In this document: piece by piece, positions 1-11,563 of the stretch | Layout of the letters: every line of letters begins with the position of its first letter | How positions within the stretch are numbered: the stretch's first letter is position 1 | Assembly: GCA_027943335.1 (NCBI GenBank) | Contig: BSBK01002794.1 | Span: 459,501-523,500 of the forward strand | Origin: Chamaecyparis obtusa | Lineage: Eukaryota > Streptophyta > Pinopsida > Cupressales > Cupressaceae | Length of the DNA: 64,000 nt | Direction: 5' to 3' | The notes under the pieces: model-generated | Databases searched by the model: none | Seen by the model: the letters and a program-made list of their open reading frames with translations, nothing else | What the model was told of the DNA's origin: nothing | Program-made: the position numbers and the translations under genes

Positions 1-595
1 GAAGGCCATTATTAATATCAAGCTATTCTTTTCAAAGTGATGAGGTGTCTAAAGATGATGTTGTGAGAGCATCCCAAGATCCCATGTTTATAGAAATAAT
101 GGAATGAATTTTGAACTGGGATAAAGAAACATATTTCCTAACTTTAGCTCAATCAGGAGCTAAGCTTCCACACAATTATGACATGTCAACTTTAAGAAAG
201 GATGAGGAAAAACAAAAAGATACTTTATCTAAAAGGTGATCATTAAGATCAATGTGTCCTTTTCTTTATAATGATAGGCCATCCATATCTTCATTGTCCT
301 CATATCAGAATGTCCATTGGAATCAAAATGATGAGGTGTCTGAAGAAGAAGCTTTAGAAGCAATTCAAGATCCCAGGTTTATGGAAATAATGAAATTAGT
401 CTTGGAAAAGGATAAAGAAGCATATTTCATGGAGTTAGTTCAAGTAGGAGCTAAGCTTCCTCATAATTTTGACATATCAACCTTGAGAAAGGATGAGGAA
501 AAGCAAAAAGATACTTTATCTAAAGAGCCATCATTAAGATCAATTTGTCCTTTCCTCTATGATGATGGGTCATCCATATCTTCATCCTCCTCACA
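1..595 (+). repeat. 291-bp in-frame tandem repeat
   Basis: A unit of 291 bp (97 codons) is repeated head to tail. The landmark TCATTAAGAT occurs at 240 and 531, and TGAGGTGTCT at 41 and 332. The first copy is cut by the window edge and carries stops, the second (240-530) is open, and a third is partial. The period is a multiple of three, so the array expands a protein region rather than breaking it. Confidence 0.85.
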
Positions 596-2674
596 AAAGG
601 AAGCATTTAAGAGTGATAAACTTATCTTGGATCAAAGGAAATTGCATAATCAACTTATGTGTTATCAAGATAATAAAGAGTATGGAGTGAAAAATACCGT
701 TCTCAAGCAAGATCTAATTCAAAAATCTCCATATAGCAAGAGTAATCCCTTCATCCTTTGTCCATCTCCTAACAAGGTTTCTCCTTGGATCACTGTACAC
801 CTTTCATCCTTCATCCATCTCCCAAACCTCTATCTAGCAAAGACCCTCCCATAGCTAGCATTCCTTTCATCTTTTCTTCATCTCCCAAAGCTCCACAATT
901 ATCCAAAATTCCTCCATCAAAGAATGAGCCTAATGATGATACTTTTCCCATTAACTATGTCTACCCTCAAGGGCTACCTCTAAAAGAAACCCAAGCTAAC
1001 TCACATCTTGCTGTAGATTGTTTCCATGCTTCAAAGATCTTAGAACCCAAAGCTTCATGTGCCTCAATGCCTATTATACCTATTCAAGAGGATCCTACAT
1101 CATACCTCCAAACATCCCCCACACATAACCAAACATCTACCTCATCCTTAGAAGTGGCTCCATGTCAAGAAGATAATCCAAAGAGAAAAGAGATAAATAG
1201 TGATAAAGATCAAGATCAAGATCAAGATTATATACAAACCCCTCCCATATTTGATGAAGGTCCCATATCCCTTGAACCTTGTGATGATCCCCTTGCATCC
1301 TTTCATGTCTTCCAAGATGATATCCTTCCATTCCAAGAACAAAGTACCCTTCCAAGTTCCATATTTTCTCCACTTCCCGAGCAAGATCAAGATATCCCTT
1401 CCATAACTTCCAATGAGCATATTGAAAATCAAGAGCAAAATACCTTCGCTACACAATTCAAAGATCCTTGTCAAGATCAAAGCATCCCATCATTTCCTTG
1501 TCATATTCCTCCATGTTCACCTCAAGAAAACATCATTCTTCCAAATCCCTTGCATGATAATAAATCCACTCAAGCTTCAGTTGATCCTATCAAATGTGTT
1601 CCTATCAAAGCTACTCATGAGCCTATTAGTATAAAGATAAATCTTAAAGATGAGAACGTTGACGATGGAGTTCCTTCCAAAGATATTGATATCCCTTTCA
1701 CACCTTATATCCCTCCATTCAAATACAACCACATACCTCCACTATCCTCCAAATCCATTTTGGGTGCCTATGTCCCAAAACAAAATTCTTCATCCCTTCC
1801 ATCCATACGAGGTCGATATATTCCCCCATCAACTATTCCTATCATCCCTAGTTATCCATTCACTTACCCTACCATGTATCAAGATCAACAAAGACACACA
1901 TACTTGAAGAATGTCCAAACACCAATCCATATGAACCATCCATATTATTCCTATTCATCCACAATTCCTAAGTCTTTTGGAAGCAATGTTGATGTGCAAC
2001 ATAAAAATCATAAATCCAAGAATCCATATGTGCATAAAAATCACAATGTCCCATCTAATCGACATGTGAATGAAAAGAAAAATGAAATATCCAAAAGGCC
2101 GCAAAGGTCCATCAAGCAAAAAGAAAAAAATAAAATGTGGGTTCCTAAATCCCTCATTGAAGAAATGCATTCAAAAGCATTCCAAAAGAAAGAAAAATCA
2201 AAGAATATGTGGATTCCCAAGTCATTGTTGAAAGACTTGCACACAAAAGAAGAATCAAAATTGACATTCAAGCTTCCAAAGGCTTCCATTCCATCTCCTT
2301 CCAAAGATCCTTCATCTTCTTACATCCCAAAATCCACTACCTCAAAAAGATCCTTACCTCCGTCATCTATTGTTCCTCCATCATTCCACCACTCTTCAAA
2401 GTGTGTGTCAAAGTTGATCTTGCCAACATTTCCATCTTCAACATACCTTCTTCTTATCCTCACATTCATTTTCCAATGCGTACTTTCCGTACTTCCATCC
2501 CTCTTATCAATATCTTTGAGCATCCTAGTCATACCCATGGTTTATTACAACATATCTTTCAAAGGAGCATTGTCCAAAGATTCTAATGTTGGGAAAACAT
2601 TGAAAAATACAAAAAAAGAAAAAAAACAAAGAAAAAATGAAAAAAATGAAAAAAGAGAAAAAGTGCCTTGGTGA
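252..2674 (+). pseudogene. Element A accessory ORF, low-complexity with C-terminal membrane segments
   Basis: Two open stretches (252 to about 830, and about 785 to 2674) form one protein of roughly 800 residues broken by a single frameshift near 785-830; the repeated Pro-Phe-Ile-Leu pattern runs across the join. The N-terminal part carries the 97-residue repeat. The middle is rich in Pro, Ser, Gln and Asp. Two near repeats of the form WVPKSL and WIPKSL lie about 40 residues apart around 2140-2235. The C-terminal end has a long hydrophobic stretch (about 2410-2560) able to form two membrane spans, then a Lys/Glu-rich tail. It lies upstream of a 3' LTR where plant gypsy elements may carry an env-like or other extra ORF. 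No family is recognised; the env-like role is only positional inference. It could equally be a gag-derived or lineage-specific protein. Confidence 0.5.
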
Positions 2675-2800
2675 AAACCTAGCAATAGGCACCTTGGTAG
2701 CAAAAATAAAAAGAAATAAATCTAGGGTGAAAACCACTTCTTGTGGCACCTTAGACAAGTACCATGATGAAAACCTAGCAAATAGGCGTCATGCGTAATT
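2655..2800 (+). repeat. GTGCC...GGCAC hairpin motifs after the ORF
   Basis: Directly after the ORF stop a short motif recurs: a GGTGAAAACC core flanked by short complementary arms (GTGCCT ... AGGCAC near 2663-2692; CATGA ... TCATG near 2763-2790). The same motif recurs near 6480-6690 in element B. The arms could fold into small stem-loops in RNA. Function unknown. Confidence 0.55.
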
Positions 2801-5625
2801 CTTCCTTATTGCACTCTACACTTGGGGGTAAGTTTCATCCATGCCATCTTCCATCTTCCTATCATTTACCTCACTTTCGTCCATATTTCCTCTATCACCT
2901 TCATCTTGACAAGGTTGAACACATCCATGAGCATTGAGTATCTTAACATCTGTTATCCTTTCCATCAGCTTATGTACTTGCTGCATCCATGTCACCCTAT
3001 CATGATCTTGCTTATCCCAAATTCACCTTCATCATTCTATCAGCTTTTTCATAATCCCAAAACATCCCTTCATAGCCTCCATCACTCCTTTATCTTGATT
3101 GCATTATCTTATCCACATCTTACCCAAATTGACCCTTGGTCTTGATCAAGATGAAGAACTTTAAAAAAAAAAATATTATCAAAAACTTCTTGACATGTCC
3201 ACTCTTTTGGATCACTCCTTTTCATGGCAGCAAATCGTTATCCTATACACTATCTAGCCCTGCACAATTGACTTTCATGGCTTATCCAAAAACATGCTTC
3301 ACATTGCTATATCATTTTTTCCTTAGCTTGGGTACTCTTGAGGAGATAGTCCTATGGGTCAGATTCGCATACTTCTTCCATCATAGCCTTTCCATCTCTA
3401 ATCCATCAGCTTGCAAATCCATCCTTCATGTCCTATATCTTGCTAAGACATTGGGGGCAAACCAATGTGATCTTGTTTGAGAGCAGGTAAAAAGGACAGC
3501 ATGAAGTGCTTTCTAGATGCATCTGGCATGAACCGAGCTTCGGTAAAATCTTGAAAGTTTGTCCAAGTCCAACATTTTTTCTATCCAACTGGGGCATTTG
3601 ATCTTAATCAGTGGATTTCAACAACATGCATGAATTCACATGAAGCAAGGCATTAACTCAAAAGGATTCAATAGTACAATATTTAGTCACATCAGAGAGG
3701 GAATTATCAGAGTTTCAGAAGAGAGAAGAAGATTTTCATGAACCTTTGATGGATATCATTGTTCACTAACCAAGAATTCAATTACCACAACTTGATCCAT
3801 GAGCCTTCATTAACTTTATTATTTGGGATTAAAAATTGACAAAACACTTTTAAAAGATCACAATACTTGGAAATACTTTTTGAAAATCATGAAACAATGC
3901 AAAACACTTGAACCTTTCTTTTGATGATCTTTACTTACATTGATTTTTATCACATCTTTTTAGCTAATCGATGATGTTTCGACTAGATTGGCAATGATGG
4001 AGACATGATATTTTTCTTGCCTTTGAGTGACTGTCTTGAGGGGTATCCAACAACTTATGTGAATTCATCTAACGACATGATCATCAAAGAACCATCGAGG
4101 ACTTTCATATAGGGTGGAAGGTTGACCTTGGCTTGTTTATGCAACATTGAATTCGTTGAAACTGGTATTCATACTCTCATAGTTGGTTTATTCAACTAGT
4201 GTGGGTTGTACTAGTTCAAAAAGGAGGTTACCAAATGCGATAAAAAGTGGTATTCATATCATCATGTCAGTGGGTAGTGGTGATTGTACTTGCTTTCCGG
4301 TCCCAAAGTGCTCAATGATGAAAATTTATCCTCAAGGCATTTATTTGCTAAAAGCTAGTGACACTTAGCTACATTGCATTGCATTATCATGGAAGGTTAA
4401 TTGCATTATCATGTTAGATTAATTGCATGTGCATTTGTTTGCAGTATTTTTCCAAGGGAAAAGGGGGTTGATTCAATTGAAATCTTGATCAATCATCAAA
4501 TGGGTCATTCAATCAAGAATCAAAGAAAGTCCATAAATCAAATAAGTGTCCATAACATCAAAGATCCATGAACTTTGTCTAATCAAAGATACAATGTCAT
4601 CAAAGTGATACATCAAAGTCCTGATCAATAACTAAAATATCATGATACAATATCAACAAACTGAAAGAGATCCATAATCAATCATCTCAATAACATGTAC
4701 TCTAGCTGGGTCAAACCCATGACTTAAATCCAAATATCCAAGAAGCTAACGTCCATATATATATATATATATATCATTTACGGAAATGTGCCTGTTTCAC
4801 AAATCAAGGGAATCATATCAGTATTCTATATCAGTGAATCATTTTACATCAATCAATCAATCAAAATATCAAGCAATCACACCCAGTACCATCGTTCATG
4901 TCTCTGTGTCCTGAGAACGAAGCAGCAGTATCAAATCATATCGGTTTTCACACTGATTGATTTATCCTATCAGAACTATCCTATCAGATTGACAAATCAC
5001 ATTCATTGGTACCATTATCCTGTTATCCTAATCACTTGTTTTGCTTAACTACAATAGACCTATCTATCTTGGATATGCAAATTGTGAGGCATGGCATATC
5101 ATCAATATTTTTCAGAAATGAAAACATATTGGACCAATCAATTAAAATCTTTCAAATCAAGGAATCAATATGTTTTATTTCTGAGGGGGCATCAGAGTAT
5201 CAAATGGGCATCACATCAAAAACATTTATCAGTGGGGCATATCATATCAGTATCATATCAAGATATCAGTATCATATCATATCATATCAAGTATCATATC
5301 AGGAGGCAAATCAATTGCATATCGGTTTCATATCAAATCTGTCATCATATCAAACATATCAACATATCATCAATCAACCCAAGACCTTTATCAGTAAACC
5401 CAGGACCTTTATCAGTGAACCCAGGACCTATCATCAAACCAGGACCCATATCATATCGTATCATATCAGAGGCATCAGAATCATATCAGCACCATCATCA
5501 GAGGCACATCATCATCATCAGGAAGTACATCAATCAGAACGATCAGAGGCATATCAGAACCAAGAACAGAATTAGATCATCATACTAAGGGAATCTTTAA
5601 ATCGGTGTTCTTCGCACATCGACTC
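2801..5625 (+). other. Non-coding 3' internal region of element A
   Basis: No convincing coding region. The stretch holds several G-rich PPT-like tracts (CTTGGGGGTAAG near 2822, TTGGGGGCAAAC near 3452) and, from about 4780 to 5580, dense irregular repeats of ATATCA/ATCATATCAG, plus three near copies of a CCAGGACC(TTT)ATCA unit around 5395-5450. The ORFs through this simple repeat are compositional artefacts. Confidence 0.6.
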
Positions 5626-5638
5626 AAAGAGGGGCATT
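5626..5638 (+). other. Polypurine tract of element A
   Basis: AAAGAGGGGCATT lies immediately before the TGTAGACACG LTR start. A purine tract at this place primes plus-strand DNA synthesis in LTR retrotransposons and marks the following LTR as a 3' LTR of a plus-strand element. Confidence 0.75.
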
Positions 5639-6478
5639 TGTAGACACGAAAAATTGGCCAAAGGCTTAATTCGATCAAAAGGTGCATCAAATCATCAAAA
5701 TAATACTAAAAATCAATAAATGGAACAAAGGCAATTCAAATCAAAGGAAAATTTAATTAAATGATTAAATGATTAAATAAAGCTTGAAAAGGGGAAAAAC
5801 ACTAAGAAATTGATTAAATTCAATCAATGACATAGTTGTTGAAAGCAAAAATCAAAATGAACCTCTTACCCTTCATGGCTAAATTTAATTACTTTAATTA
5901 ATTAATAAATATGAAATTCTCTCAACAAAGGAAAAAGGAGACAAAATGGACACAAATCACTCACTTTTGTTGAAATGGTCCAGCCTTTTGAAACCATTTA
6001 AATGTTTGTCCCCCAATTTATGGACAAAGCAAAGCCAATTGACCTTACCCAAGCATAACCATGGTTATCTCACTCTACCCCCTACCCTTGGGAAAATCTT
6101 ATAAATAGAAGGCATTTTGAGGCATTATTCATCCACTCCATATCTTTGAATTGCAGCAAAGCTCTTGCAATTTGCATCCACACCACTCACTTAGCATTTT
6201 CATTGATAATTAGCTTAATTGTTGATCATTTTAGAGATTTTCTTATCAAATAGAGCTAGAATTTGATAATTAGATCTAGTTTGCATATCATTCTTAGTTC
6301 AATTCTCATAATTAGAGTGTCACTAGTGAGGATTTGCAGCTGAGAGCCTCACTTACTACTTCAATTTAGAGAACCATGAAATATTTAGATTAATTGTGCA
6401 TTATTTAGATTAGTTTGCTTTGAATAGTGTAAATTCTCTTTAAATCTTGTTATTTCATGAAGGTGTAAATCACTCACA
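5639..6478 (+). repeat. 3' LTR of element A (right end uncertain)
   Basis: The LTR starts with TGTAGACACG right after the polypurine tract. A TATA box lies 460 bp in, giving U3 about 490 bp and R-U5 about 350 bp. I place the end at the CACTCACACA before the hairpin motif that belongs to element B, but no second LTR copy is in the window, so the right border is an estimate. A TGTGTCTACA string at 10,072 could be an alternative end. Confidence 0.6.
6100..6107 (+). promoter_or_regulatory. TATA box of LTR A
   Basis: TATAAATA sits in a GC-richer setting after a CCCTACCC stretch, in the middle of the LTR as expected for a Pol II LTR promoter. Confidence 0.6.
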
Positions 6479-8860
6479 CACAAAAACCTAGCAATAGGCG
6501 CCTTGATGATTCACAAAAAAAATCAAAAAATATCAAAAGTACAAAAAAAATTGAAAAATGAAAAATACAAAAAAAATGAAAAAGAAGAAAAAGTGCCTTG
6601 GTGAAAACCTGGAAACAGGCGCCTTGGTAGCAAAAATAGAATCTCTACCAAGATGGTGAAAACCCAGCAAATGGGTGCCACTTGTTCAAAATGCTCCATC
6701 TATCAGCACAATCTTGGTCTTTCCCAACTTTCAGTCTTGCTTTAGTTTGTACATGTCTCCCGGTTTGTTTCAACATTTCCAGTTTTCAATAAGTCGGTCT
6801 GTACACCAATCAGCTTGTGCGTCTGTATCCTATCAATGTTTAACACTTGGGGGCAATCAATGTCATATCCTATGGCCTCCAATGTATCTTAGACATGTCA
6901 TATCCAGTCAGAGTCCTTTGAAGCTTCAAGTTGAGTCTGTCTGTCTGTCTCGTCTCCAGAAAGGATTTTGCATCTACAACAATGCAATCAAACATCAAAA
7001 CTCAATTGAAAACAATCTATGCTTTTTACATGCTTTTATCTCCTTGTATGCTTACTGATTCACATTGAGATTTTTGCATATTGTGTCCCTTCGAGCTCTT
7101 CAATGATGTCCTTTATAGGATTTAGAGGGTGATGACTGGGGGCATAATCTTTTCTTTGTCTTCTGCTTGTATGTGAAAATCTAACAACTTTGGAAATTCC
7201 GGATTGAAATGGTGTCCGACTATAAGAGCCTCTATCTCGAATTGGATGGCCATGCATACCTCGACCATTGATACCTAGAAAATTCAAGGAAGTTTGATCT
7301 AACTATTATCTTTTTGAGTGAATTCTTTCTCCTACTATGAAATGCGATCTTGCCTAAGGAGGTGAATGATAAAGGGTCACTACGGGTAATTCACAGTGGA
7401 TCTAGAATGATCTCTTGACTATTTGATGTGTTTGCAATACAAGGCGTACTCAGGTCATCATGACATTTATGTTTTGATGCTTGTACAAATTGCTATATCA
7501 AAATGGACATGATATTCAGGTCATCCTGGCATTTGTGCCTTGGTGCTTATATCTAATCCAACATTCTGAAAACAAATCAATATTCATATGTCCATGGTCG
7601 TATAACCAGTGGGTGTTGTATTGATTCTTGCGCATACAAATCAATATTCATATGTCCATGGTTGTTTGACCAGTGGGTGTTGTATTGATTCTTGTGCATA
7701 CAAATTGATATTCATATGTCTATGGTTTCATGGCTAGTGGGCATTGTATTGATTTATCCGGTTACCTAAAAGTTCAATGATGATAACAAATCGACACATG
7801 ATTAGTGACTAGGTCCTAGATCTTAGGTTGCATTTCATTTTGTATGTCTCTTTGCATTTTGCATGTTTGCATGATCTCAAAATGGCTAAACGAACTTCAA
7901 TGCTTAAACGATTCTTCAAATCACCTCTTCCACTCTAACAAGAGCTGAATCTCACACGAAGGTTCCTCCAATGAAACAGCAAGTAGAATCCTTTTTCAGG
8001 ATCAAAATTCAAATCTGAGATCATTCATATTATTAACTACTTGCATAATCAACCTTCAATCATCACAGAAATCTAGTATTCAACTTAATTGATTATCTTA
8101 CATCAAACTATCAAAATTTCAACTTGGTCAACCATGGTCAACTCATGGTCAAACCTAGTCAAACTTGGTCTTTTGGGACCTTCCAACGATGCAGAATGTG
8201 TTCTTGAATGTGTTTCACCACACTTCTCAAATCAATTAACATGCTTCTAACCTATAACACTGACTTTTCTTGTCAGATTTCAATTTTAATCCCGAAGGGG
8301 GCATGGTATTGCACATCATTCAAAGTCTGTAAATCAAATTCTATCGATCAAATCTATCAATATCTTTCATCAGTGATCAAGACAAACAATCACATCTAGT
8401 CGCTGATTCATCAAAAGTGCTCATCGCTCGGGGCAAATGTATCATCACTTGGGGCATATCAGATTCATCAAGATCCATATCAATCTGGTATTCTCTTAAT
8501 CTTGTAATCTATATCAGTTTTTGCAACCATCAGATCATAGTGTTCTTTCCTTGGTTCTTTGGCAACTGAAGGGTTTGGATGTGATACCTGCTAGTTCTGC
8601 TAAGACAATCGAGTCTAGAACGGGTCACTCACTTCTTATCAATCCTAAGGTTCAGAATCAGGCATTTTGACACTTTTTCACAATAATAGGTTCATCACTG
8701 CTACAGTGAACATTATCTCTGGTCATTCAGGACCTCCTATCTCAATATCTCTCAATCGGTTTCTATCTTGAGATCGGTTTATCTTTCGAATCAGTTTCAT
8801 ATCTCTATCAAACACAGACTTTCTTTGAACCACTGTGCCTCGCACAGTAATTCAAAGAGG
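6479..8860 (+). other. Non-coding 3' internal region of element B
   Basis: Opens with the same hairpin motif and A-rich stretch found after the ORF of element A (compare 2600-2700 with 6480-6700), so it is the equivalent 3' region of a related element. It contains recurrent G-rich tracts (ACTTGGGGGCAATC near 6846, GACTGGGGGCAT near 7135, GAAGGGGGCATGG near 8294, and two shorter ones at 8430 and 8450). No coding region is recognised. Confidence 0.55.
7573..7763 (+). repeat. 64-bp tandem repeat, three copies
   Basis: Units start at 7573, 7637 and 7701 with CAAAT(C/T)(A/G)ATATTCATATG. The third is more diverged. A related pair of units about 63 bp apart lies just upstream (about 7450-7560, TCAGGTCATC landmark). 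Confidence 0.8.
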
Positions 8861-8877
8861 GACAAAATGTAATACCC
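8861..8877 (+). other. Polypurine tract of element B
   Basis: TTCAAAGAGGGACAAAA directly precedes the TGTAATACCCC LTR start. Together with the CTCGCACA upstream it resembles the stretch before LTR A. Confidence 0.7.
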
Positions 8878-10199
8878 CAAAAATGGGCTATAAGTTCATT
8901 AATCTCCTACATCTTCAATTCAAACGAAATCGACATCAAAGTCCTAACCTAAGGCACATCTAAACATCATCGAATCATAATTGATTATCTTAAATTTTGC
9001 ATCGGGAAATATTCCTAGTAATATTCCTAATCATCATAATTATCTTTAATTTTATAATTATTTGGCAATAAATCACATTTATCCTAAAGTTTGATTAATT
9101 GAATATTTTCATATTTAATTAATTAGATTTAATATTTGCCACTTAATTGTGTAATTAAATTTAATTCTATCTATTATTAATTGTATTATTTAATTTTGAC
9201 AATAAATCTAATATCATATGAATAATTGATTAAATTCTTATTTAATTAATTAAAGCAAATTGTCATTATTTAATAATATAGTTTTTAATAAAAGTTTGAT
9301 TAAATAATTGATTAACCCATAAATCAATTGTTTTATTTTTAAAAGCAATTAAGTTGGAAATAAATCACTTTATTATTAAATTAATTCATAAATAAAACAT
9401 GCACAATCATAAAAGCAAACAACTATCAATTATCAATTAAAGCTAAACTCTATTTTGAGTTAAAGCTTAGCTTTTGCATGTTTTTGTGAGTTAATTATCC
9501 TTTATTTAAAAATAACTCAAAAATCAACCTGAGTTATTTGAGTGATTTATGGTTTTTTTTCATGCACCTCCAAAGCCTTGGATTTCTATAAAAACAAGGC
9601 TCAGCTCTTCATAATTCATCTCGCAAATTGCAAACTTACTCTACAGGAATCATAGCATATCAGATTTGGAGAATTTGCACAATTGGAGCTTGAAAGAATC
9701 AACTTGCGAATTCAAAGCTTTGTGAGATCAATTTCAATTACATATTTTTCATATCATAACATAGAATTTCATATTGCATATCATTGTTAGATTAGCATTG
9801 CATATCAATTTTCAATAGCATTCATAGCATATCAATTTCATCTAGCATAGATTCATATCAAGTTTTCATTCTTATTGCATAGAAAATATCAAAAATATAG
9901 ATCAATTGCATTCAAATCCTTCATTTAGGTGTCGTCTAGGTCATTGATCTCGATTACAATCTGAGAATATTAATCTCGCACCTACTAGAAGGCAGTAAAT
10001 CGCTTGGTTAGATTAGATTTCAATTTTGCATGATTTTGATTATCACTAACCTCTAATGTTTTACTGAGTGTTGTGTCTACAGATCAGGTACAATTTTCAC
10101 ACACACAGATACATGTGCACATATAGATATACATACAAATCAGTCATATGCAAACAAATGACTAGGATTGATACATTGTGTGGACCTCAACTGAGTGAG
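8878..10199 (+). repeat. 3' LTR of element B (interrupted or ending near 10,081)
   Basis: The LTR starts TGTAATACCCC after a polypurine tract and has a TATA box near 9587. Two readings of the right end are possible. In one, the LTR ends at TGTGTCTACA (10,072-10,081). In the other, it runs on, is split by the Athila-like element at 10,199, and ends with GGGTATTACA at 47,099-47,108, a perfect 10-base inverted match to its start. I prefer the second because LTR ends are commonly short inverted repeats and copia coding sequence begins right after 47,108. Confidence 0.65.
9587..9594 (+). promoter_or_regulatory. TATA box of LTR B
   Basis: TATAAAAA after a GC-richer CACCTCCAAAGCC stretch, about 710 bp into the LTR. 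Confidence 0.55.
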
Positions 10200-10322
10200 T
10201 GATGGGCCTCTAAAAGGTCATCTTTCTTAGTTCTTTTTGTCCTCTTTCCAAACAATTATTTTGCAAACAGGCATGAATTTATGGTTTTCAGGCATATGAA
10301 CTTATGGTTTTTATATATATGT

Positions 10323-10358
<36 letters not shown>

Positions 10359-11463
10359 GACATGAAATAGAAATGTGGATAGTTTAAAGACATCATATTT
10401 TCTTGAATTCATGGACAGGAATGGTATAATACAGTAGCTATACATGTTGATGAATGTTTCCTTGCCTATGCTAAGTTTTGGGTAGTCTTCCTCCTGTAGC
10501 CATAGGACTTGCAAGAGTGTTAATTAGAACTTTACACCTTTTTCCTAATATTAATGATAAGAATATATAAGTATATGAGAGGTTGTGTGCGCATTGATTA
10601 TTTTGCAGGTGTTTATCACAGGCATTCAAGGACCGACTTTGTGGCACTGGAATAGTCAAAGCCAACCATGGTTGCAAGATCTTCACAATCGGGGCAAGTC
10701 AATTACTATTTTTTGTTGCATGTAGCACGTGGATTTAGTTCCCTCAACATGCTATATTCCTGGGAGATTAATTCCTGATTAATGATGTTTCTATTCTAAA
10801 ACTTTATGAATATGTAATGATTCTCATTTATGGATTGATCTTAGATTTAGGAGTTAGTTGTAGTTTTCCTTCAAATAAACGACTGTTGCAACTCTTTAGG
10901 AGTTAGTCGAATGAGTTGATTTTCATAATAGAACTATCGTGATATTGTTTTCAATCAAGTGTAATCATTTTCCATGAATGAATGAATAGAATGCACAGTT
11001 CATGTCTAAATCTTTTATCTTGATTGTATTTTCCATTCACTCATCCAAGGGGGCACACTTGGTGAGTGAATTGCTTTGTTAGAGTAGAATTCATTTTCCT
11101 ATTCATTTCTAAGTAAGTAGAACTCTATTGTTCATGCAGCCACTGATAACATAATCGGTAGACTATTCCTGTAGCATAGGTAGTTAGAGTAACTCCTACC
11201 GTGATTACATGCTTTGTTAAGAGTAAATTCATTTACTAGTTTTAGCATAGTTTTCCTGAAGCTTGAGCATTTTAATTCTGTAGGTTAGTCTTAAGATTGA
11301 AGAGAGTTTGAAACATATACTTTGTGAATGTCATTCCAAGTTTACATCCCTGGTCGATAATTAAATGAGATTGAATAATTCATTTAGAAATCATTTAGGG
11401 TGTCCAATCCTGAAATAGGCAGTCCATTGCTATGAGTTTCTGATACCATTATTTGGCCAAGCA
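10200..11463 (+). repeat. 5' LTR of the Athila-like element
   Basis: Starts TGATGGGCCTC and ends GGCCAAGCA. It matches 45,470-46,816 with several percent of visible substitutions. It contains a (TG)n tract at about 10,326-10,356 where the 3' LTR has a much longer (TA)n(GT)n tract, which accounts for most of the length difference (1264 versus 1347 bp). Confidence 0.92.
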
Positions 11464-11467
11464 TTTT

Positions 11468-11485
11468 TGGTGTCGTTGTCGGGGA
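11468..11485 (+). other. Primer binding site, tRNA-Asp type
   Basis: TGGTGTCGTTGTCGGGGA lies 4 bp after the LTR. It matches the complement of the plant tRNA-Asp 3' end (TGGCGCCGTTGCCGGGGA) except for three C-to-T changes. Athila elements commonly use this primer. Confidence 0.85.
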
Positions 11486-11563
11486 TGGTGTTAATTCAAA
11501 CTTATCTTAGTATTTGCATTTTCAATTCTAATAATCTAGAGCTTAGTCTTAAGCAAGCATTTT

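Noticed and set aside
4780..5588. ORFs of 86-189 codons through ATATCA repeats
   Set aside because: Simple-sequence composition, overlapping frames, no motif.
7573..7763. CRISPR-like array from regularly spaced repeats
   Set aside because: 64-bp units are contiguous without unique spacers, and the setting is a plant retroelement.
5639..10081. One LTR from TGTAGACACG (5,639) to TGTGTCTACA (10,081) holding element B
   Set aside because: It would overlap rather than nest with LTR B and its likely end at 47,108; kept only as an alternative.
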